DNA of 64,000 bases, taken from contig NC_052475.1 in the NCBI RefSeq assembly GCF_009730915.1, positions 32,487,016-32,551,015 of the forward strand, in the 5' to 3' direction. The notes beneath the pieces were generated by a model that was given only the letters and a program-made list of their open reading frames with translations, was not told where the DNA came from and searched no databases. Position numbers and translations under genes: made by a program. Shown piece after piece: positions 59,453 to 64,000 of this stretch. This stretch comes from Dioscorea cayenensis subsp. rotundata (lineage: Eukaryota > Streptophyta > Magnoliopsida > Dioscoreales > Dioscoreaceae). Positions within the stretch are counted from its first letter, which is position 1, and each line of letters opens with the position of its first letter.

Positions 59453-60058
59453 ATGAAAAGCTCATCACCGTCCTCACAGATATCTGTGCCGGCTTCTCGT
59501 TCTCAGGCACCGAATCAATCATCAGCATCTCCTTCTGCTCCTCTGCCTGTGATGCGTGCTCTTGCTCCTCCTGCTCTTAGGGCTCCTAATCCTCCTCCTG
59601 CTGATCAGAGGGTTTATAGGAACATAAGGAGGACCACTCAATTGAGGAACAGTACTAGTCCTTATGGAGGGAGACAAGGGCGGCATCCACGGATGCAGCA
59701 GCCTGCAGCAGGAGTGAGATCTTCTCATCCGAACATGGTTCCTGTCCCGATGATCAACAATGCAGTGCTGAGTTATGATCATATGGGGTGGAATTATCGC
59801 TGGAATGTTACTGAATGGACTCTTACTGTAAGTCCTTCTAATTATCCTTCTCCTCTCAGAATGCCCTCTCATCTTCCTCCTCATGATCAGCATTTAAATC
59901 CTGCTCCTGCTCCTGCTCCTGTCAACAACCAAGCTGCTGCTCCAATTCCTGCTCCTGCTGTTCCTGCTGCTGCTCCTGATAACCGCCATGCTGCTCCTCC
60001 TACTCAGCCTGATCAACCTGCTGATGATCCAGAGCTTGACTTATCACTCCATCTCTAG
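59453..60058 (+). CDS. Intronless Pro/Ala-rich protein with C-terminal EAR-like motif
   Basis: 201 residues in one exon. Seen: a Ser/Pro-rich start (MKSSSPSSQISVPASRSQ), a Pro/Ala segment, a basic patch (RVYRNIRRTTQLRNS), a central less-repetitive block with Trp (YDHMGWNYRWNVTEWTLTVS, about 108-127), a second Pro/Ala-rich half with PAPAPAPV, and the end DPELDLSLHL. The last residues fit the EAR repression motif (LxLxL/DLNxxP class), which recruits TOPLESS-type co-repressors; being at the extreme C-terminus is typical of EAR proteins. No DNA-binding domain is visible, so this may be an adaptor rather than a transcription factor. I do not recognise the family. The upstream TATA box, a clean start and a 3' UTR argue that it is a real gene. 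Confidence 0.68.
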   Translation: MKSSSPSSQISVPASRSQAPNQSSASPSAPLPVMRALAPPALRAPNPPPADQRVYRNIRRTTQLRNSTSPYGGRQGRHPRMQQPAAGVRSSHPNMVPVPMINNAVLSYDHMGWNYRWNVTEWTLTVSPSNYPSPLRMPSHLPPHDQHLNPAPAPAPVNNQAAAPIPAPAVPAAAPDNRHAAPPTQPDQPADDPELDLSLHL

Positions 60059-60932
60059 TTTTCTTCAAGTGCGTGCTTTTGAGTTTGTGTGTAATTTCTA
60101 TATATATATATATATATATGGTATCGGCCGTGCGGTTTCTATATATGTTAAAATAATGGGTTAGTTTATTGAGCTTTTTATAATGAGATGTAGACCTTTT
60201 CTAGTTTTTAATGTATGTGTTCCCAATAATTAATAATATCAGTGCTTCTCATAATTAAGGTGTTGTCATATAACTTGCAAATGCTGGTTAATTTGCATAT
60301 ATAGTTGTTTTGAAATTAAGATTAATTTCAGATGTATTGCAACCTTCGAAATTAAGGGCAAACTTTGACTGCTGTTGAAAACAGGAGAACACATATCTCA
60401 ACTGATGCTTCTTAATTTACTCTTGAGCTATAATTTCTCAGAACACCAATTGTGTGTTTGTCAAACACTATTTAGGGGTTTGGGCTTTGGGGTTGGGATA
60501 ATTAAAAATAGGCTTGAGCACTGAACTGGATCACTAACACCGGAATGTGAAAGAGTGTTTTAATAACATGGAGACTGGAGTCTATTAAAGAATAACATTG
60601 AACTAGTAAAGATGGTTGTAGATAAATACACATGTAACATCATTATAAAGAATATCATGAAAATTAACTCCAAACAAAAGACTGAAAATTTTCAGAAACT
60701 GTGCATCAACTAACAAGCTTTGTTACAGACAACAATGCACTTATTTAGATATATAAAAAAAATTTGCAAAATTTAACAAAAATGGGCCAAGTTGCCAAGA
60801 TGATTCTGGAAGAACATTTTTGAAATTACAGCAAGAGTGGCATAATCTTTTGAGAAAAATTAATGTTCAGCTCCTTAAGATAAGATAGAGACGTACGGCA
60901 GATATTATCAGTACCACACTTGCAGACATTAA
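60059..60932. other. Spacer between the EAR-tailed gene and the citrate synthase pseudogene
   Basis: AT-rich 3' flank of both genes with a short (TA)n run near 60100-60118. No gene is supported. Confidence 0.5.
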
Positions 60933-63900
60933 TTAAGCAGATTTCTTGCAATAGTTTTCAAGCCAGTCCAAGGTCTCACACTCTTGGGTCTCTCAATAGG
61001 CAACCCTAGAGCTCTATCCCAAATGAGCTGCATCATAATCTTGTTTTAGAAAACAAATTGGAAAGCTCTTAAAACAATCATGTGAAGAACATAGTGATCA
61101 AGAGAGCAAAAACAAACCTGAGCGGACACTCCTAAGCTTCGTGAAACACCAAACAGAACAGTGTAGTACCCGCAGAAATCAAATTTAATTTATGGTTAGG
61201 TCAGGAGATAAAGACAGTAGCTAGGTTTAGAAATGATCATGTAATTACTTAGTGATGAGAAGCTAGTTCTCACCTATCTTCACTTAAACCGAAATGGTTC
61301 AGTGGTACTCCACTAAGTATATCAACATTGGGCCATGGGTTCTTAACCTGGAAAGGAAGTATATATATATATACAGTCTTTTAGCAAGGGATAATCTCAG
61401 AAGATTTTACACAGCAACATACAATTCTAATGAAGAATGAATGATATATATATATATATATGGCAGGCATCCAAGCTAGAGATGCTAGAATACCTTGCCC
61501 AGAGACGTGAGTATCGGAGGCACAACTAATTCCTGCAGTTTTAAAACCTGCATGCATGAGTAGTAGACGGTGTGAACATTAATTAGGGTTTTAATTAGTA
61601 CACGAATACTGATACATTATAAAGAGGAAATTGAGAATGTGAGATGGTTTGAAGAGGGACAACCAGCTGGAAAATTGGATCATCAGGTATGTGCTTCAAT
61701 GCAAATTATCTTTGCAATTGAATCTAGGATCAGTTTTACGAAGAACTCCATGCCCCAAATCCAGGGACAACCTATTTAAGAGAATTCAGAACTTGATAAA
61801 AGACATGTCGTTACACACAAAATGCAAATCCCATTTTTTATAAATTATAATATAAATTAAAAACTCAATCCCAGCCATTAAACCGTAGGCATGTTCAGTA
61901 CATTAATCAATCAGTCATGAGGCATATTCAGATCCCTTAATTAGGCTTCATAATTATGTGCTCTGCTGCAACTCCAGCACATCAAACACCCATCACATGA
62001 CATCCTGCCTGTACTATTTCATCAGATATATATACACGCAAGGAGGCAATGATTCCTGTACACGTGGTAAAAATGTGAAATGGAAGGACAGAATTCCAAT
62101 CAATCGAACAAACAAGTTGAAATTCGAATCTAATTATATAAACAGATATATGTCCATTTGGCGGGATGCTACTTTTGTTGTTTTCCTACCGGAAAACGGT
62201 TGAAAGCGACAAAACTCATCAAGAATTAAATCATTTCTTAAGAAACCAGTGAAACAACAGGTCAATCTATCTTGTTCACCTAGTTGGACTCTTGCAGCAA
62301 CTTTTGTCCTCACAAAGTCCACAGCTCTTGGCCTCACAAAGCCACATGAGGGAAATCCCCAAGTAATTAAGATAGGCTCTTATAGGTTGAATTAATTCTG
62401 ATTTCTCAATCACATAGCTCAATATCATAACGTTAAGACAGTTAATTCATATGAGCTACAGACAGAGGAAAGCTATTGCATGTTCTGGCTACTGCCACAA
62501 ATATCATACCTTCCCACTGTTTAATGTCTTCCAAACAACCTCCTCTAACTTCTCCGTTGAAACGTCTTCACCAAATTCTTTCGCAATGGATTTGACCCAT
62601 AGCAGGGCTTCCTGAAATGCATGCCGTAGACAAACATAGATGCATAGCTTAACGGATGAATTTTATGTAGATCACTTCCGTTACAATAGACGAACTGTGT
62701 GCATGTCTACAAGCATAATTTCAACTTAATGTAAACTCAGAATACAAGTAAATTGGACACAACTATATGCCATATTGAGTATGCTACTTGTTCACATCAG
62801 TAAATATCAAAGCACAAACCTCAGAGATCTGCACAATGACAGCCAATGGAAAGAGGAGATTTGCAAAAATGAATGGTATGAGAAAAGTTAAATATCCAGT
62901 AAAAGTTCAGCCAAGGGTTTTGTTGAGTGTTTATTGCTAGTGGGGAAATAGCTAAATTAGCAGTCTAATCGGAAAGCAAAAGGGAGATTAGCCAGACGGT
63001 TGAATAATAATACACGCATATCTAGCTGTTTATAATTACTAGCGAGAGAAATGAAATGAAACAACAACATTACCTGAGTTGCCAAGCCATGAAGCGGCCC
63101 AGCTAAACCATTCATGGCAGCTGCATATGCACGATACGAATCTGCGAGAGCACTGGCAACCTGAAAATTAATCCACAGTCAATGACAACATAAAAATTAA
63201 TTTATCATGTTTGGTAAACACAAACAGTGTCTTAATACTAGCATAATAATGTTCTATAAAATTGAATTAACATGCAAACCATATGAACAGACTGTATTTT
63301 ACTGTTTTTTACCACATGACTAGCATGACCAGAAACGTTGCCCCCTTCATGATCACTAAAAGAAGATATCCAAATCAAAATGTCAGCACATAAGCTAAAT
63401 TTACAGAATGAGCAAATTATTTAGGAAATAAATAAATTTAACATGGAATAGTAACCTGTGGACAAGGAGGAAAAGCCTCACTGACTCCAGCATTTTTGGA
63501 TCATCAAACCCAAGCATGTGAGAAAAGTTTGCAGCATGATCCAGAGAATTATCAGCTGGTATCGCTCTCCCATATAAAGCCTTCAGAGCACAATAAATAA
63601 GCAACTAATCAACATACCGAGTACAAACATAAATTACTCATCTTATAAACAAAAGAAAATTTATCAATTCATGACCAGTATGCACACATTAAATAGAAGT
63701 ATAACTACTCAGAAAGTTATAATAGAGCAGCCATCCAATTCTACAAAAACTAGTTCAAAAGACAAATATTAAAGGCATATTAGCGATGATTACAGACCAT
63801 GAATTGGAAAAATACAAGGGAAAAATCCATCTCTAAAAAACTAACTCAGAAACCCAAGGATTATGAATTCTGGAGCACTACTAACAATCAAACTTCATGG

Positions 63901-64000
63901 GGAAACGTGAGAGGCAGCCTTAGTCACTTACCTTCGATAGACATAAGCAGCCACTGCTGGAACTCGTGCAATCAAGTTCATGCAGTCCTCATATGTTGGT
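60933..64000 (-). pseudogene. Mitochondrial-type citrate synthase, decayed duplicate (partial, continues right)
   Basis: Exon remnants, 5' to 3': >64000-63932, 63580-63456, 63355-63313, 63160-63074, 62611-62510, 61771-about 61663, 61547-61494, 61347-61274, 61169-61118 and 61026-60933. Seen: [107 protein letters not shown] and LIWDRALGLPIERPKSV, in the order of plant mitochondrial citrate synthase (TCA-cycle entry enzyme). Lesions: two excess bases in the second exon (near 63573); an extra G in the PGFGHG exon, then a missing base and an in-frame TAA; a 3-base gain in KLQELVVPP; acceptor AG changed to GG at 61171-61170; two extra bases in the last exon after PKSV. Introns are kept, so this is a duplicated, not processed, copy. 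Many exons remain open, so decay is fairly recent. Confidence 0.85.

Noticed and set aside
59522-59893. 123-residue antisense ORF in the EAR-tailed gene
   Set aside because: Arg-rich shadow of Pro/Ala codons; no start context or domain.
62134-62337. Minus-strand ORF within a citrate synthase intron
   Set aside because: Lies between exon remnants, with no domain and no splice support.
1-64000. CRISPR arrays, phage-type systems or bacterial operons
   Set aside because: No spaced direct repeats or clustered bacterial genes; introns and plant families show a nuclear plant genome.

Overview
This is a gene-bearing stretch of a flowering-plant nuclear genome. The evidence is split genes with GT-AG introns, plant-only families (PILS auxin carriers, PIRL leucine-rich-repeat proteins, exopolygalacturonase, SWI3B, a bZIP60-like factor), an AT-rich background and many MITEs and (TA)n/(ATT)n microsatellites. 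Coding GC is low, so a grass is unlikely. I suspect another monocot such as a yam relative, but the sequence does not prove it.

Layout. 1-660: first exon of a bZIP60-like unfolded-protein-response factor (minus strand, continues off the left edge). 1820-2602: secreted glycine-rich protein. 3271-5184: PILS carrier. 5185-7794: AT-rich spacer with a LINE remnant and a small MITE. 7795-30522: three tandem plus-strand genes for nuclear or trafficking machinery: SWI3B (SWI/SNF subunit), VPS26 (retromer) and a large MORC ATPase that carries a CW zinc finger. RRN3 (Pol I initiation factor, 31796-37766, minus) converges on MORC. 40650-42523: a pollen-type exopolygalacturonase with one base too many just before its catalytic motif. 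42894-42965: tRNA-Gln(CUG). 43350-46923: a DUF89 metal-dependent phosphatase. 48247-50372: a PIRL protein (minus). 50400-58256: a transposon-rich block with a CAGGGGCGG-ended element, a hAT-like element with a perfect 8-bp target duplication, a possible Harbinger-like element, and a 2.3-kb element with a plant-mobile-domain-like ORF sitting inside an ATT microsatellite. 59453-60058: an intronless Pro/Ala-rich protein ending in an EAR-like repression motif. 60933-64000: a mitochondrial-type citrate synthase copy (minus, continues off the right edge) that keeps its introns but is decayed, so it is a duplicated pseudogene.

The genes are not an operon. Most are housekeeping genes: chromatin (SWI3B, MORC), ribosome production (RRN3), vesicle sorting (VPS26) and metabolite repair (DUF89). 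Several have telo-box motifs near their leaders. The best leads are the CW-MORC, the two damaged host genes (polygalacturonase and citrate synthase), the EAR-tailed orphan protein, the 2.3-kb element with TTACACA-rich flanks around its ORF, and the unusual gene structures in RRN3 and VPS26. I found no CRISPR array, no operon-type system and no LTR retroelement that I could support. Exon joins come from splice consensus, reading frame and remembered family sequences; no alignment was run.
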